Assembly (NCBI RefSeq): GCF_003610455.1
Contig: NZ_RAQK01000001.1
Coordinates: forward strand, 434,001 to 498,000
Length of the DNA stretch: 64,000 nt
Source of the DNA: Sulfitobacter guttiformis
GTDB taxonomy: Bacteria; Pseudomonadota; Alphaproteobacteria; Rhodobacterales; Rhodobacteraceae
Direction of reading: 5' to 3'
Part shown: positions 27,330-37,104 of the stretch, one piece after another
Position numbering within the stretch: the stretch's first letter is position 1
Layout: every line of letters begins with the position of its first letter
The notes under the pieces: generated by a model
Database searches by the model: none
Seen by the model: the letters and a program-made list of their open reading frames with translations, nothing else
What the model was told of the DNA's origin: nothing
Translations under genes and position numbers: made by a program

Positions 27330-27752
27330 ATGCCAAATTCCGCCACTGATACCGCTGCACTTCCTGCAAATGAGGTCACCGACCCTTCCGAACGGCTTCG
27401 AATGCCTGCGATGCGGCGCGGTTGGCGCGGACGATGCCCCAATTGCGGTGCGGGTCCGCTTTTATTCGGGTATTTGAAGGTTCACGATCATTGTACCGTC
27501 TGCGAGCAGGAATTCCATCATCACCGCGCCGATGACGGCCCCGCATATATAACCATTCTGATCGTCGGTCATCTGATGGCGCCGTTGTTGCACATCGTTT
27601 TTGTGCAGTTCCGCCCAGAGCCGATTGTCCTTTTTACCATCTTTGCTGTTGGCACGGTCGGTTTGTCGCTCTACCTTCTACCCAGACTGAAGGGGGCCCT
27701 GATCGGCTTTCAATGGGCCAAGGGAATGGGCGGCTTTGCCCGAGACACCTGA
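27330..27752 (+). CDS. DUF983 family membrane protein
   Basis: About 140 residues. A CPNCGxG pair near residue 39 and a CxxC (TVCEQEF region) form a small zinc-ribbon-like unit, followed by two hydrophobic segments, the standard DUF983 arrangement. Function is not established; relatives sit near cytochrome oxidase and RNase genes in alphaproteobacteria. ATG 27330 has AGGA six bases upstream, so it is preferred over ATG 27306. The NUDIX gene follows 26 bp later and may be co-transcribed. Confidence 0.82.
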   Translation: MPNSATDTAALPANEVTDPSERLRMPAMRRGWRGRCPNCGAGPLLFGYLKVHDHCTVCEQEFHHHRADDGPAYITILIVGHLMAPLLHIVFVQFRPEPIVLFTIFAVGTVGLSLYLLPRLKGALIGFQWAKGMGGFARDT

Positions 27753-27778
27753 CAACGCCCCGAACAACCGAAGGCCCT

Positions 27779-28486
27779 ATGAGCATCGATAAAACAGCGA
27801 TCCGCCACGCCGCCACTGTTATTGTGATCCGCGACCGCATGACAAACCCTGCAATCCTGATGGGGCAGCGCGGCGCGAATGCAGCATTCATGCCAAATAA
27901 ATTTGTTTTCCCGGGCGGGGCTGTTGACGCAGCCGATGCGCATATCCCCCTCGCCACGCCGTTGACCGCACAATGCGCGGCCCGCATCGGTGAGGATGCG
28001 GATGCCGACCTCGCACACGCGATCCCTGTCGCTGCCGTCCGCGAGTTGTGGGAGGAAACCGGCCTGATCCTCGGGACACGCGGCACATGGGAGGGCGACA
28101 TTCCTCCCGATTGGGAAACATTCGCGGCAACGGGCCATGTTCCGCACGCGGCGCCGCTGCAATTTGTGTTCCGTGCCCTTACCCCTCCCGGACGTCCCCG
28201 CCGCTTTGATGCACGGTTTTTCCTGCTTGATGCTGATGCAGTTGCCAGCGATCCCGATAATTTCGATGCTGCATGCGACGAGCTTTCACACCTTCAGTGG
28301 GTGCCCCTCACACAGGCGCGAAAATTCGATATGCCCTTCATAACCGAGGTAGTTCTCGCCGAGGTAGAAGCCCGCGCACGCGACCTCAACGCGCCTACCT
28401 CTGTCCCATACTTCAAGAACAATGACGAAGAGAGCCTGTTTTTGCGCTTGCACGGTCACGCGGCACCCTACACCTCCAAGCCCTAG
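27779..28486 (+). CDS. NUDIX hydrolase
   Basis: A 235-residue protein that should hydrolyse a nucleoside diphosphate linked to another moiety. The Nudix box is recognisable as GGAVD ... REL-WEETGL, with an insertion of about 35 residues between the glycines and the REL part, as in the NUDT8/CoA-diphosphatase-like and RNA-cap-related groups. ATG 27779 is preceded by AAGG; the open frame extends back into DUF983 but without a start signal. It is convergent with the EamA gene and overlaps it by 4 bp. Substrate unknown. Confidence 0.85.
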   Translation: MSIDKTAIRHAATVIVIRDRMTNPAILMGQRGANAAFMPNKFVFPGGAVDAADAHIPLATPLTAQCAARIGEDADADLAHAIPVAAVRELWEETGLILGTRGTWEGDIPPDWETFAATGHVPHAAPLQFVFRALTPPGRPRRFDARFFLLDADAVASDPDNFDAACDELSHLQWVPLTQARKFDMPFITEVVLAEVEARARDLNAPTSVPYFKNNDEESLFLRLHGHAAPYTSKP

Positions 28487-29394
28487 ATCACGAGCACAAG
28501 CAACAGGATCGACGCAACAAGGACCGTCATCCCGATTGCTTCGCGCACTGTTATTTTCTCTTTGAAAAACAACGTTGAGGCTATCACGCTCAGGATCAGT
28601 TCCACCTGCCCCAACGCTTTTACGTAGGCGGCATTTTGCAGCGTGAAGGCGATAAACCAGCACAGAGAACCGCCCATGGACGTCAGGCCGATCCATACCG
28701 CGACCCGACGTGCCTGCCAGACCCGTGTCATTTCCCCCCGCTCCCGCAGCCAGAGCCAGACCGTCATGATCACAGTCTGCATTGCCACTACTGCCATCAG
28801 CGTCACACCGGCCCGCATCAGTGGATCATCAGTCGCTAACGTTAGCGAAGCGCCACGATAACTTACCGCCGAAAAGGCGAACAGGACACCGCTCGCGATG
28901 CCCAGACCGGCCGCACGGTTTGCCATTCCTGACAGGCGAAACCCGCGCGCCTCCTTTTCCCCTGACAAAAGCAACAGTCCCACCAGCCCCAGCAAAATTG
29001 CACCCAGCCCGCCCCAACTGACGCGGTCGCCCAACAGAATCGCGCCCACCAGCACAGTTTGGATAACTTCGGTCTTTTTAAATGTGATCCCAACGGCAAA
29101 ATTGCGCTCTTTGAAAAGCAGAACCACACAAATTGTTGCGAAAATCTGGGTCGTGCCGCCTAACAGGCCAAACCCCCAGAACCGCGCATCAAGCGCCGGC
29201 AGGCGCGCCCCAGTTGCTTGCGTATAGCCAACTAAAAGCAGCGCAATGAACGGCGCAGAGTATAAAAAGCGCGCGAATGTCGCTCCCGCCGCTGATAGCG
29301 TCGAGGTTGCCAGCACTTTCTGCAGCATAAAACGAACCGTTTGGAAAATCGCTGCCATCAGCGATACAACGATCCAGAGATCGGGCATGGTCAT
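28483..29394 (-). CDS. EamA/DMT family transporter
   Basis: A 303-residue inner-membrane protein with ten predicted hydrophobic segments in two repeats of five, typical of drug/metabolite exporters. The FLYSAPF and TLFFKEKIT blocks mark the repeat ends, and the FKKTEV segment is typical for one DMT group. ATG 29394 has AAGGAA upstream. It stands alone between the NUDIX gene (convergent) and the carnitine operon (same strand, about 190 bp upstream), so it could be co-expressed with carnitine catabolism, but no substrate can be named. Confidence 0.85.
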   Translation of the reverse strand: MTMPDLWIVVSLMAAIFQTVRFMLQKVLATSTLSAAGATFARFLYSAPFIALLLVGYTQATGARLPALDARFWGFGLLGGTTQIFATICVVLLFKERNFAVGITFKKTEVIQTVLVGAILLGDRVSWGGLGAILLGLVGLLLLSGEKEARGFRLSGMANRAAGLGIASGVLFAFSAVSYRGASLTLATDDPLMRAGVTLMAVVAMQTVIMTVWLWLRERGEMTRVWQARRVAVWIGLTSMGGSLCWFIAFTLQNAAYVKALGQVELILSVIASTLFFKEKITVREAIGMTVLVASILLLVLVI

Positions 29395-29585
29395 AATAAT
29401 TCCTTCACGCCGCCAGCGCGGTTTTCATCGGACAGACAAAGCCCCGATTGGGTTTGTTGAAAAAGATCTCATCAAGACCGCGCCCCGCCATGACCAGCCA
29501 CAGATCTATGCGCCAAAAGATAAGCGCGCACCTGCGCAATTATTTCCGACTGCCAAAAGCCGAACCTTCAACTGGCCCCGCTTTT

Positions 29586-31055
29586 TCACCGTGGTGCGCC
29601 GATGGCCCGTCCAATTCCCGCAGGGAGCGGCAATTGCGCGTGACCCGCTGCAATCCGCATCAATGCCGCCTCGATCTGCGGTACCGGTGCTGTGGGTTTG
29701 CGGGTCTCAAGGCTTACGTGGAGCAGAAAATGCTCGCCTGTGGCCAACAGCCTGTCGCCCTCGTGCATCTCGTGGAACAAATGCATTTTCTTGCCTTCTC
29801 CCAGCACCACACGGGTCCGTATGGTGATTAAAGCACCAGCATGGACCTCGTCGATGTGGCGTATATGGGTTTCGGCGGTGAAATAGCTGCCACCGGTTTT
29901 GATATATGCAGCATCACAGCCGATGATAGTCATGAACCTGTCCGTGGCATCGGCAAAGGCCTGCAGATAACGCGATTCCGTCATGTGCCCGTTGTAATCC
30001 GTCCAGTCGAGCGGCACCGTGCGGTGCGCGGTCTCCACCAGTTGGGCAGGATCCAGATCAGCCGCGACAGCACCGTGCACAGTTCCCGCCCGCATTGCGG
30101 CCTCCTGCGCGTTGATCAGTGCACCAGCGCCCCAATCCTGCGCTTTGAGGGCCCGCAGCATGCTCACCAGATTGTTGTCACGAATACGTTCCAGATCACG
30201 GATGGCATGCATGCCCGATTGCGCGTCCGACTGTCCTGCGATCAGATCAACAAGCGCGTCGTTGAAGTCGGGCACATCCATCAACTTTGTCCACGGCCAC
30301 TTCAATGCGGGCCCGAATTGCGCCATAAAATGCTTCATTCCAGCCTCGCCTCCCGCCACACGGTACGTCTCGAACAGACCCATCTGCGCCCAGCGAATGC
30401 CAAAGCCGTAGCGGATAGCATCGTCGATCTCCTCTGTCGTGGCGATGCCATCCTTTACCAGCCACAACGCCTCGCGCCAGACAGCCTCTAGCAGACGGTC
30501 GGCCACATGGGCGTCGATCTCCTTTTTAAGGTGCAGCGGGTACATCCCCAGCGAGGAAAGAATCGCCTTGGCTGAAGCAACGCGATCTATGACCATATTC
30601 GTAGCAACAACCTCGACCAACGGCAGAAGGTATACAGGGTTGAACGGATGCGCGACCATGATTTGTTCAGGCCGCAACGCGCCCCGCTGCAATTCTGTCG
30701 GCTTAAAACCCGAGGTGGAGGAGCCGATGAACGCATCCGCGTCGCAAGCCGCCTGTATCTGCGCCAGTGTCGCGTGCTTGATGTCCAACCGTTCCGGCAC
30801 GCTTTCTTGGATCCAGACGGCCCCTGCAACCGCCTGCGCAATCGTGTCGCAAAACGTCAGCGTCCCTTCGAGAGGCAGCGCAACATCGGTCAGGCCCGGC
30901 AGGGAGCGCCGCGCATTTGACAGTACCTCAGCTATTTTGCGCTGCGCCTGCGGGTCGGGATCGTACACCGACACATTCCACCCGTTGAGCAAGAAGCGCG
31001 CAGCCCAGCCGCCCCCGATGACTCCTCCACCAATAATCGCAGCCGTTTTGCTCAT
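29586..31055 (-). CDS. lcdH: L-carnitine 3-dehydrogenase fused to a hotdog thioesterase
   Basis: A 489-residue fusion. Residues 1-320 are a 3-hydroxyacyl-CoA-dehydrogenase-fold NAD-dependent enzyme (GGGVIGGGWAARF at 9-21), matching carnitine dehydrogenases that oxidise L-carnitine to 3-dehydrocarnitine. From about 340 a 4HBT hotdog domain begins (PLDWTDYNGHM), fitting the betainyl-CoA thioesterase of the pathway. The BKACE enzyme between these two steps is encoded two genes upstream, so the operon can turn carnitine into glycine betaine and acetoacetate. Start overlaps the lipocalin stop (ATGA). The reaction is assigned by family and context. Confidence 0.9.
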   Translation of the reverse strand: MSKTAAIIGGGVIGGGWAARFLLNGWNVSVYDPDPQAQRKIAEVLSNARRSLPGLTDVALPLEGTLTFCDTIAQAVAGAVWIQESVPERLDIKHATLAQIQAACDADAFIGSSTSGFKPTELQRGALRPEQIMVAHPFNPVYLLPLVEVVATNMVIDRVASAKAILSSLGMYPLHLKKEIDAHVADRLLEAVWREALWLVKDGIATTEEIDDAIRYGFGIRWAQMGLFETYRVAGGEAGMKHFMAQFGPALKWPWTKLMDVPDFNDALVDLIAGQSDAQSGMHAIRDLERIRDNNLVSMLRALKAQDWGAGALINAQEAAMRAGTVHGAVAADLDPAQLVETAHRTVPLDWTDYNGHMTESRYLQAFADATDRFMTIIGCDAAYIKTGGSYFTAETHIRHIDEVHAGALITIRTRVVLGEGKKMHLFHEMHEGDRLLATGEHFLLHVSLETRKPTAPVPQIEAALMRIAAGHAQLPLPAGIGRAIGAPR

Positions 31056-31570
31056 TTCATCATCCTCAGCTTGCGTACATCATACCCGTTGAAGTCCAGT
31101 ATTTCGCGGGCAGCCGCGATCCGGTCTGCGCCGCCCGTGGTGCTGCGGTCCACGATCCAGCCAAATGTGCCATCGCGATTGCCCAGCACCGCAGTGCGAA
31201 ACCCCTCGTCCACCCACAAGACCCAAAACTCCCGCGCCTCGCCGCTGGGCATTGTAACGGTAAAGCGCCCCTTGCCGTTGCGCCGCAAGGCAAGATCTTC
31301 GGCCACCTCGCCACACAGGCCCGATACATCACAGACAGGCGCCCCCAGACGCATAGACGTCGGGGTCAGACGAAACGATAATTTCGGCACACCCGGATCG
31401 AACTGCGCCCGCACGTACCAGAGCCCGTCAAATTTCGCATCCTCGAAACGGGAGGTTACACCGATCAACGCATCCGGGTCGCGGTACCCTTGAAGAGTCG
31501 TAACCTTGGGCGGATTCGCGGCGCAGGCGCCCAGCGCCAGCATTACCGTGCCCACGAAAAAAAATCTCAT
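31052..31570 (-). CDS. Lipocalin-family lipoprotein (Blc-like)
   Basis: A 172-residue protein. A short hydrophobic leader ends in LGAC with C16 as the lipidated residue, so it should be anchored in the outer or inner membrane facing the periplasm. FDGLWYVRA near residue 47 is the first lipocalin block (GxW), followed by beta-rich sequence and an R-based C-terminal block. Its gene overlaps both neighbours by ATGA, so it is strictly an operon member of carnitine breakdown. Lipocalins bind small hydrophobic ligands; here a role with acyl-carnitine or a lipid-derived substrate is plausible but unproven. Confidence 0.85.
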   Translation of the reverse strand: MRFFFVGTVMLALGACAANPPKVTTLQGYRDPDALIGVTSRFEDAKFDGLWYVRAQFDPGVPKLSFRLTPTSMRLGAPVCDVSGLCGEVAEDLALRRNGKGRFTVTMPSGEAREFWVLWVDEGFRTAVLGNRDGTFGWIVDRSTTGGADRIAAAREILDFNGYDVRKLRMMK

Positions 31571-32478
31571 TTCGGCATACGCTTTTGCAACCCCAACCGC
31601 TCGCGCACATCCTGTGGTCCGATCAGGCGCGCACCCATCGCTTCGATAATTCCGCGTGCGCGGCTGACCAATTGGTGGTTTTCAGCCAGAACACCACGAT
31701 CAAGCCACAGGTTGTCCTCAAGGCCCACGCGCACATGTCCGCCTGCCAGCACGGATGCCGCGACATAGGCCATCTGGTTACGGCCCAGCCCGAATGCCGA
31801 AAACGTCCAGTCATGGGGCACATTGTTTACCATCGCCATAAAGGTGTTGAGATCGTCAGGCGCGCCCCATTTCACGCCCATACACAACTGGACCAGTGCG
31901 GGACTGTCGATAATACCCTGCTCTACGAGATGCTTAGCGTACCACAGATGGCCTGTGTCAAAAGCCTCGATCTCGGGCTTCACACCCAGATCGGTCATCA
32001 TCTGGCCCATAGCCACCAACATACCGGGCGTGTTGGTCATCACATAGTCGGCCTCGGCGAAATTCATAGTTCCGCAATCGAGCGTGCAAATTTCGGGACG
32101 GCATTCGGCGATATGGGCCATCCGCTCGGTGGCGCCCACCATATCGGTGGCATCGGTGTTGACGTCCATGGGGGCCTCAACTCCGCCAAATACGATGTCG
32201 CCTCCCATACCAGCAGTCAAGTTCAGCACCACATCAGTATCGCTGTCACGGATCCGCTCCGTCAGCTCACGGTAGAGCGCTACGTCACGGCTTGGCGCGC
32301 CCGTTTCAGGGTCGCGCACATGGCAATGCACCACCGCCGCCCCCGCTTTTGCAGCCAGTATCGCGCTTTCGGCAATCTGCTCAGGCGAGCGTGGCACATG
32401 ATGGCTACGGTCTTGTGTGGCGCCCGATCCGGTTACGGCACAGGTGATGAACACCTCGCGGTTCATGGTAAGTGGCAT
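31567..32478 (-). CDS. BKACE-family (DUF849) 3-dehydrocarnitine cleavage enzyme
   Basis: A 303-residue TIM-barrel zinc enzyme of the beta-keto acid cleavage family. These combine a beta-keto acid with acetyl-CoA to give acetoacetate and a new CoA ester. HCHVRDPETG near residues 51-60 holds the HxH zinc ligands and VRVGLEDN near the end is the usual Glu block. In an operon with carnitine dehydrogenase and a thioesterase, the substrate should be 3-dehydrocarnitine, giving betainyl-CoA. ATG 32478 has GGGAG at good spacing. First gene of the carnitine operon; stop overlaps the lipocalin start. Confidence 0.9.
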   Translation of the reverse strand: MPLTMNREVFITCAVTGSGATQDRSHHVPRSPEQIAESAILAAKAGAAVVHCHVRDPETGAPSRDVALYRELTERIRDSDTDVVLNLTAGMGGDIVFGGVEAPMDVNTDATDMVGATERMAHIAECRPEICTLDCGTMNFAEADYVMTNTPGMLVAMGQMMTDLGVKPEIEAFDTGHLWYAKHLVEQGIIDSPALVQLCMGVKWGAPDDLNTFMAMVNNVPHDWTFSAFGLGRNQMAYVAASVLAGGHVRVGLEDNLWLDRGVLAENHQLVSRARGIIEAMGARLIGPQDVRERLGLQKRMPK

Positions 32479-32577
32479 GGCAAACTCCCTGATATTTTGC
32501 GCGATACTGCGCGAGGGGATGGCACATTTCCATCCCCTAATGCGGCCATCCGATGTCGTGTTTGGCCCAAGCTGCGG

Positions 32578-33621
32578 TTAGTAAGGCATCGGATGCGCAC
32601 GGTGGGCTGCATCTATATCGGCCATCACCTCCTCGCCCAACACCAGGTCGGCGCCCGCGATGATCCGCTTCAGCTGTTCCAAACTGGTCGCGCCGAAAAT
32701 CGCACTGGCCATGAACAGGCGGTCACGCACGAAGGCCATTGCCATTTGGACCGGATCCAGCCCGTGTTTTTTTGCCACCCCCAGATAGGCATCCACCGCC
32801 TCAAACGCACGCGGCGTCTTGCGCCCGCCCAACTCTCCGTTGAGTGACATCCGCGACCCCTCCGGCACTTCGCCCCTCTGATATTTCCCCGTGAGCAAGC
32901 CCGCAGCCAGCGGCGAGAAGGACAACATGCCAATATCCTCGTTGTGACACACCTCGGCGACATCCGTGTCGGCCAAACGGCACATCAGCGAATATTCATT
33001 CTGCACCGTGGCAATGCGCGGTCCGCCGACGCGCTCCGCCGCATTGGCCCACTGCGTCAGCCCCCAAGCACTGTCGTTACTCATGCCAAAGGCGCGGATA
33101 CGGCCCTTGTCCACCTCGATCTGCAGGGCTCCCAGACAGTCCTCGATATTCTGGATCGTTTCCGCGCGGTTCTGCGAAGACGGATCAAAAGTCCAGTTCT
33201 TGCGAAACATATAACTGCCGCGGTTGGGCCAGTGAAACTGGTATAGATCGACATAATCGGTTTTGAGCCGCTTGAGTGATCCCTCAAGCGCCAGCGGGAT
33301 GGACTCTGCGGTAAAGTCCTTGCCCTCCCGCACGTATTCAATGCCATTGCCGGAATGTTTGGTCGCCAGAACCATATCGGCACGTTTGCCCCCCTTGGCA
33401 AACCATTCGCCGATCACCTCTTCGGTGCGCCCTTGCGTCTCTGCGCTCAGCGGGTTGACGGGATACATCTCGGCAGTATCGACAAAGTTGATGCCATTAG
33501 CCAACGCATAGTCGATTTGCGCATGTCCTTCGGCGGCAGTGTTCTGCGTGCCCCATGTCATGGAGCCGAGGCAGAACTTCGATACCTCGATATCGGTGCG
33601 GCCCAGTTTCGTCATTTGCAT
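32578..33621 (-). CDS. Aldo/keto reductase (Tas-like)
   Basis: A 347-residue TIM-barrel NADPH-dependent oxidoreductase. The catalytic tetrad is visible: D-T-A-E-M-Y (Asp and Tyr around residue 48-53), a Lys in LATKHSG and His in YQFHWPN. The long Tas-type insert after the His and the NPLSAETQGRTEE segment match the Tas subgroup of E. coli. AGAGGA lies just before ATG 33621. It is 99 bp upstream of the carnitine operon on the same strand, and could be transcribed with it, but family function is broad and the substrate is unknown. Confidence 0.88.
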   Translation of the reverse strand: MQMTKLGRTDIEVSKFCLGSMTWGTQNTAAEGHAQIDYALANGINFVDTAEMYPVNPLSAETQGRTEEVIGEWFAKGGKRADMVLATKHSGNGIEYVREGKDFTAESIPLALEGSLKRLKTDYVDLYQFHWPNRGSYMFRKNWTFDPSSQNRAETIQNIEDCLGALQIEVDKGRIRAFGMSNDSAWGLTQWANAAERVGGPRIATVQNEYSLMCRLADTDVAEVCHNEDIGMLSFSPLAAGLLTGKYQRGEVPEGSRMSLNGELGGRKTPRAFEAVDAYLGVAKKHGLDPVQMAMAFVRDRLFMASAIFGATSLEQLKRIIAGADLVLGEEVMADIDAAHRAHPMPY

Positions 33622-33777
33622 CGCAATATCCTCTCATCCTTATTTCGCCGCAAACTACGCCCGTCCCAGCGCCATGCAACCGACATTCGCGGCGCGGCAC
33701 ATATTTTCAGCGCTCCGCGACGCCACCCTGTCGGTTTTCGCTGTCCATCGCTTTGCAAATGCGCACAAGATCGCAGC

Positions 33778-35010
33778 ATGCGATTAATGATCTCTTTCGC
33801 GGCGCTGTTTTTCTCGGTCGTCCTTCTACAACTCTCCTCCGGTGGGGTTGGCCCGCTCGACGTGCTGTCGGGCTCCGAGCTGGGGTTTTCGCGGCAGGAA
33901 ATCGGGATGCTGGGCTCCGCGCATTTCTTCGGTTTTTTCATCGGCTGCTGGTTCGCTCCACGCCTGCTGGGCTCGGTGGGCCACTCCCGCGCATTTGCGG
34001 CCTTTACCGCAGCAGGCAGCATCGGCCTCATTGCGCATATGATGGTGATTGATCCCTACGCATGGGCGCTGATGCGCGTGGCCTCGGGCTTGTGTGTCGC
34101 GGGATGCTATACGGTGGTCGAAGCGTGGCTCCAGGCAAAAGTTACCAATGAGACACGCGGCCGCGCAATGGGCACCTACCGTATGGTCGACATGACCGGC
34201 AGCCTCGCGGCGCAAGGGATCATCGGCATCCTCGCACCTGCTGATTACATCTCTTACAATGTGCTGGCCATTCTGTGTTGCGCCGCGCTGCTGCCCATCA
34301 CCCTCACAACCGCCGAGCAGCCAGAGACGCCAAAGTCCCCGCGCCTGCGCCCCGCGCTGGCCTATAGCCGGTCCCCCCTTGCTGTCGCGGGTGTGATTGT
34401 CGCCGCCCTGTCGAGCGCATCTTTCCGAATGGTCGGGCCCATCTATGGACAGGAAATGGCACTGACGGCAGGGCAGATCGCGTGGTTTCTGGCGTGCTTT
34501 GTGATCGGCGGAGCAATCGCGCAGTTTCCAATCGGTTGGCTGGCGGATAAATACGATCGCAGAAAAGTACTAATCTGGCTGTCGGTTGCAGCCATCGGCA
34601 GTTGCGTGTTCACGATGCAGACTACAGGCTGGGGTGTTGCTGGCATCCTGCTTTCTTCGGGTATCTTCGGCCTGACCACCTTCCCTATCTATTCGGTCGC
34701 AGCCGCCCATGCCCATGACTTTGCCTCCTCAGACGAACGGGTCGAGCTGTCGGCAGCGCTGATGTTCTGGTTCGCCATGGGTGCCATCGCAGCACCCTAT
34801 GGCGCGTCCGTGCTGATCGACAATTATGGACCGCAGTCGATGTTTATAATGTTGGCACTTGGGCACGCGGTGCTGATCGTATTCGGTATCGTCCGTATGC
34901 GCGCAGGCCGAAGCCCGCGCCGCCGCACCCGCTATATCAATTCACTGCGCACCAGCTTTGTTGTGGGCAGGCTTACAGGGCGCAGCCGCGACACAGCACC
35001 GAAGGATTGA
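33778..35010 (+). CDS. MFS transporter (YcaD-like)
   Basis: A 410-residue membrane protein with twelve hydrophobic segments. The MFS signature loop between segments 2 and 3 is weak, while the loop between segments 8 and 9 reads GWLADKYDRRKVLI, a clear MFS motif. The basic C-terminal tail is long. ATG 33778 begins the first transmembrane segment; the open frame upstream reads antisense to the aldo/keto reductase and is not coding. The gene is divergent from that reductase. Substrate not predictable. Confidence 0.85.
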   Translation: MRLMISFAALFFSVVLLQLSSGGVGPLDVLSGSELGFSRQEIGMLGSAHFFGFFIGCWFAPRLLGSVGHSRAFAAFTAAGSIGLIAHMMVIDPYAWALMRVASGLCVAGCYTVVEAWLQAKVTNETRGRAMGTYRMVDMTGSLAAQGIIGILAPADYISYNVLAILCCAALLPITLTTAEQPETPKSPRLRPALAYSRSPLAVAGVIVAALSSASFRMVGPIYGQEMALTAGQIAWFLACFVIGGAIAQFPIGWLADKYDRRKVLIWLSVAAIGSCVFTMQTTGWGVAGILLSSGIFGLTTFPIYSVAAAHAHDFASSDERVELSAALMFWFAMGAIAAPYGASVLIDNYGPQSMFIMLALGHAVLIVFGIVRMRAGRSPRRRTRYINSLRTSFVVGRLTGRSRDTAPKD

Positions 35011-35074
35011 ACAGGCTGGAAGCTACGGCGCGCCCCTGCTAAAGCAGCTTCAACACAAGTAAAGGCGCCCCATC

Positions 35075-36787
35075 ATGACCCGTCACCTGATCACCTCTGC
35101 CATTCCCTATATCAACGGGATCAAACACCTCGGAAACCTTGTGGGCAGCCAGCTTCCCGCCGACCTCTATGCCCGCTACCTGCGCGGCCGCGGGAACGAA
35201 GTGTTGTTCCTGTGCGCCACCGACGAGCATGGCACCCCCGCAGAACTTGCCGCCGCGAAGGCAGGCAAACCGGTCGAAGAATATTGTGCGGAAATGTACG
35301 CCGTGCAGGCCGATATCGCCACCCGCTTCGGTCTCAGCTTTGATCACTTCGGGCGCAGCTCCTCGGAGCAAAACAAGCGCCTGACACAGCATTTTGCCGG
35401 TGCACTGGCCGATGAGGGCCTGATTGAAGAAGTCGAGCAATCGCAGATTTACAGCGAGACCGATGGCCGCTTCCTTCCAGACCGGTATGTCGAGGGGACC
35501 TGCCCCAATTGCGGGTTCGAGGACGCACGCGGAGATCAGTGCGACAACTGCACCAAACAGCTTGATCCCGAAGACCTGATCAACCCCCGCTCGACCGTAT
35601 CGGGCGCTACCGATCTGGAAATGCGCGCCACCAAGCACCTGTTTCTCAAACAGTCAAAGATGAAGGACCGCTTGGGCGACTGGATCAATTCCAAAACCGA
35701 CTGGCCCGTCCTCACCACTTCAATTGCGAAGAAATGGCTGAACGATGGAGACGGCCTACAAGACCGCGGCATTACCCGCGACCTTAGCTGGGGCGTGCCC
35801 GTCAAACGCGGCGATGCAGCGTGGCCGGGGATGGAGGGCAAGGTGTTCTATGTATGGTTCGATGCGCCCATCGAGTACATTGCCTGTTCGCAGGAATGGG
35901 TGGATGCAGGTAAGGGTGCTGATTGGGAGCGCTGGTGGCGCACCGACAAAGGTGCGGATGACGTCCGCTACACCCAGTTTATGGGCAAGGATAACGTCCC
36001 CTTCCACACCCTCAGCTTCCCCGCCACGATCATGGGCTCGAACGAGCCTTGGAAGCTGGTCGATTACATCAAATCGTTCAACTACCTCAATTATGATGGA
36101 GGCCAGTTCTCGACCTCGCGCGGGCGCGGCGTTTTTATGGATCAGGCTTTGGAGATTCTGCCAGCCGACTACTGGCGCTGGTGGCTACTGTCCCACGCAC
36201 CAGAAACGTCCGACGCAGAATTCACGTGGGAAGCCTTCCAAACCGACACGAACAAGGATCTTGCCGATGTTCTGGGCAACTTTGTCAGCCGCATCACCAA
36301 ATTCTGCCGTTCCAAGTTCGGCGAAGCGGTACCATCGGCGGGCGAATACGGCGATGCCGAGAATACCCTCATCGCCGATCTGACCACCCGCGTTGCGAAG
36401 TACGCCGAGCTTATGGACGCCATGGAAGTCCGTAAATCAGCCGCAGAATTGCGCGCCATCTGGGCCGCGGGCAATGAATATCTACAAGCTCAAGCGCCGT
36501 GGACAACCTTCAAAACCGATCCGGATACTGCGGCGGCCCAAACCCGCCTCGCGCTCAACCTGATTCCGCTCTACGCCACTCTGGCTGCCCCCTTCATCCC
36601 CGACGCTGCTGAGAAAATGCTTGCTGGCATGAAGGTTAGCGACGCAGGCTGGCCCAACGATGTTCCAGCCGCAGTAGCCCAGCTGCCTGCGGGCCATGTG
36701 TTCGAAGTGCCTGAGGTGTTGTTTGCCAAGATCACAGACGAACAGCGCGAGGAATGGGCGGAGAAATTCGCAGGCAAGCGGGACTGA
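35075..36787 (+). CDS. metG: Methionyl-tRNA synthetase
   Basis: A 570-residue class I aminoacyl-tRNA synthetase that charges tRNA-Met. The HIGH motif is HLGN at about 17-20. Two zinc knuckle pairs, CPNCG near 142 and CDNC near 155, mark the MetG zinc insert. The KMSKS site takes the variant form FSTSRG near 345-350, as in a known MetG subgroup. No C-terminal tRNA-binding EMAP-like domain is present. Reads complete with ATG 35075. It is followed by a minus-strand tRNA-Leu gene. Confidence 0.96.
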   Translation: MTRHLITSAIPYINGIKHLGNLVGSQLPADLYARYLRGRGNEVLFLCATDEHGTPAELAAAKAGKPVEEYCAEMYAVQADIATRFGLSFDHFGRSSSEQNKRLTQHFAGALADEGLIEEVEQSQIYSETDGRFLPDRYVEGTCPNCGFEDARGDQCDNCTKQLDPEDLINPRSTVSGATDLEMRATKHLFLKQSKMKDRLGDWINSKTDWPVLTTSIAKKWLNDGDGLQDRGITRDLSWGVPVKRGDAAWPGMEGKVFYVWFDAPIEYIACSQEWVDAGKGADWERWWRTDKGADDVRYTQFMGKDNVPFHTLSFPATIMGSNEPWKLVDYIKSFNYLNYDGGQFSTSRGRGVFMDQALEILPADYWRWWLLSHAPETSDAEFTWEAFQTDTNKDLADVLGNFVSRITKFCRSKFGEAVPSAGEYGDAENTLIADLTTRVAKYAELMDAMEVRKSAAELRAIWAAGNEYLQAQAPWTTFKTDPDTAAAQTRLALNLIPLYATLAAPFIPDAAEKMLAGMKVSDAGWPNDVPAAVAQLPAGHVFEVPEVLFAKITDEQREEWAEKFAGKRD

Positions 36788-36961
36788 CACAGGCGAGGGC
36801 AAGCCCAAGTGGCCTGCCTTCTGACCATTGTGACGCTTCATGCATAAACACTGCTTATCAAAGACGCAGCGTAACCGCTGACAAAAATGACGACCGGAAT
36901 AAATCCGTGCGACCATCCCGGAAAGTCCAAAAGGAAACACATAAGTCTTGCTGAATTATTG

Positions 36962-37047
36962 TGGTACGGACGGGGGGACTTGAACCCCCACGGGCATACG
37001 CCCAACAGATTTTAAGTCTGGTGTGTCTACCATTCCACCACGCCCGC
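36962..37047 (-). tRNA. tRNA-Leu (UAA)
   Basis: The reverse complement folds as a class II tRNA. The acceptor is GCGGGCG paired with CGUCCGU, the anticodon loop CUUAAAA gives UAA, there is a long variable arm (GGGCGTATGCCC), the T-arm is GGGGG-TTCAAGT-CCCCC, and the CCA end is encoded. Reads UUA (and UUG by wobble). The 5' end is at 37047 and the CCA ends at 36962. Confidence 0.97.
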
Positions 37048-37104
37048 ACTGCCCGCACCATACAAAGCAATGCGCGGGTGTAAATATGGCACGGTTCAAT
37101 TAAC

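Noticed and set aside
31585..32847. Long plus-strand open frame (420 codons) across the BKACE gene.
   Set aside because: It is antisense to a clearly recognised enzyme, has His-rich low-probability composition and no family resemblance.
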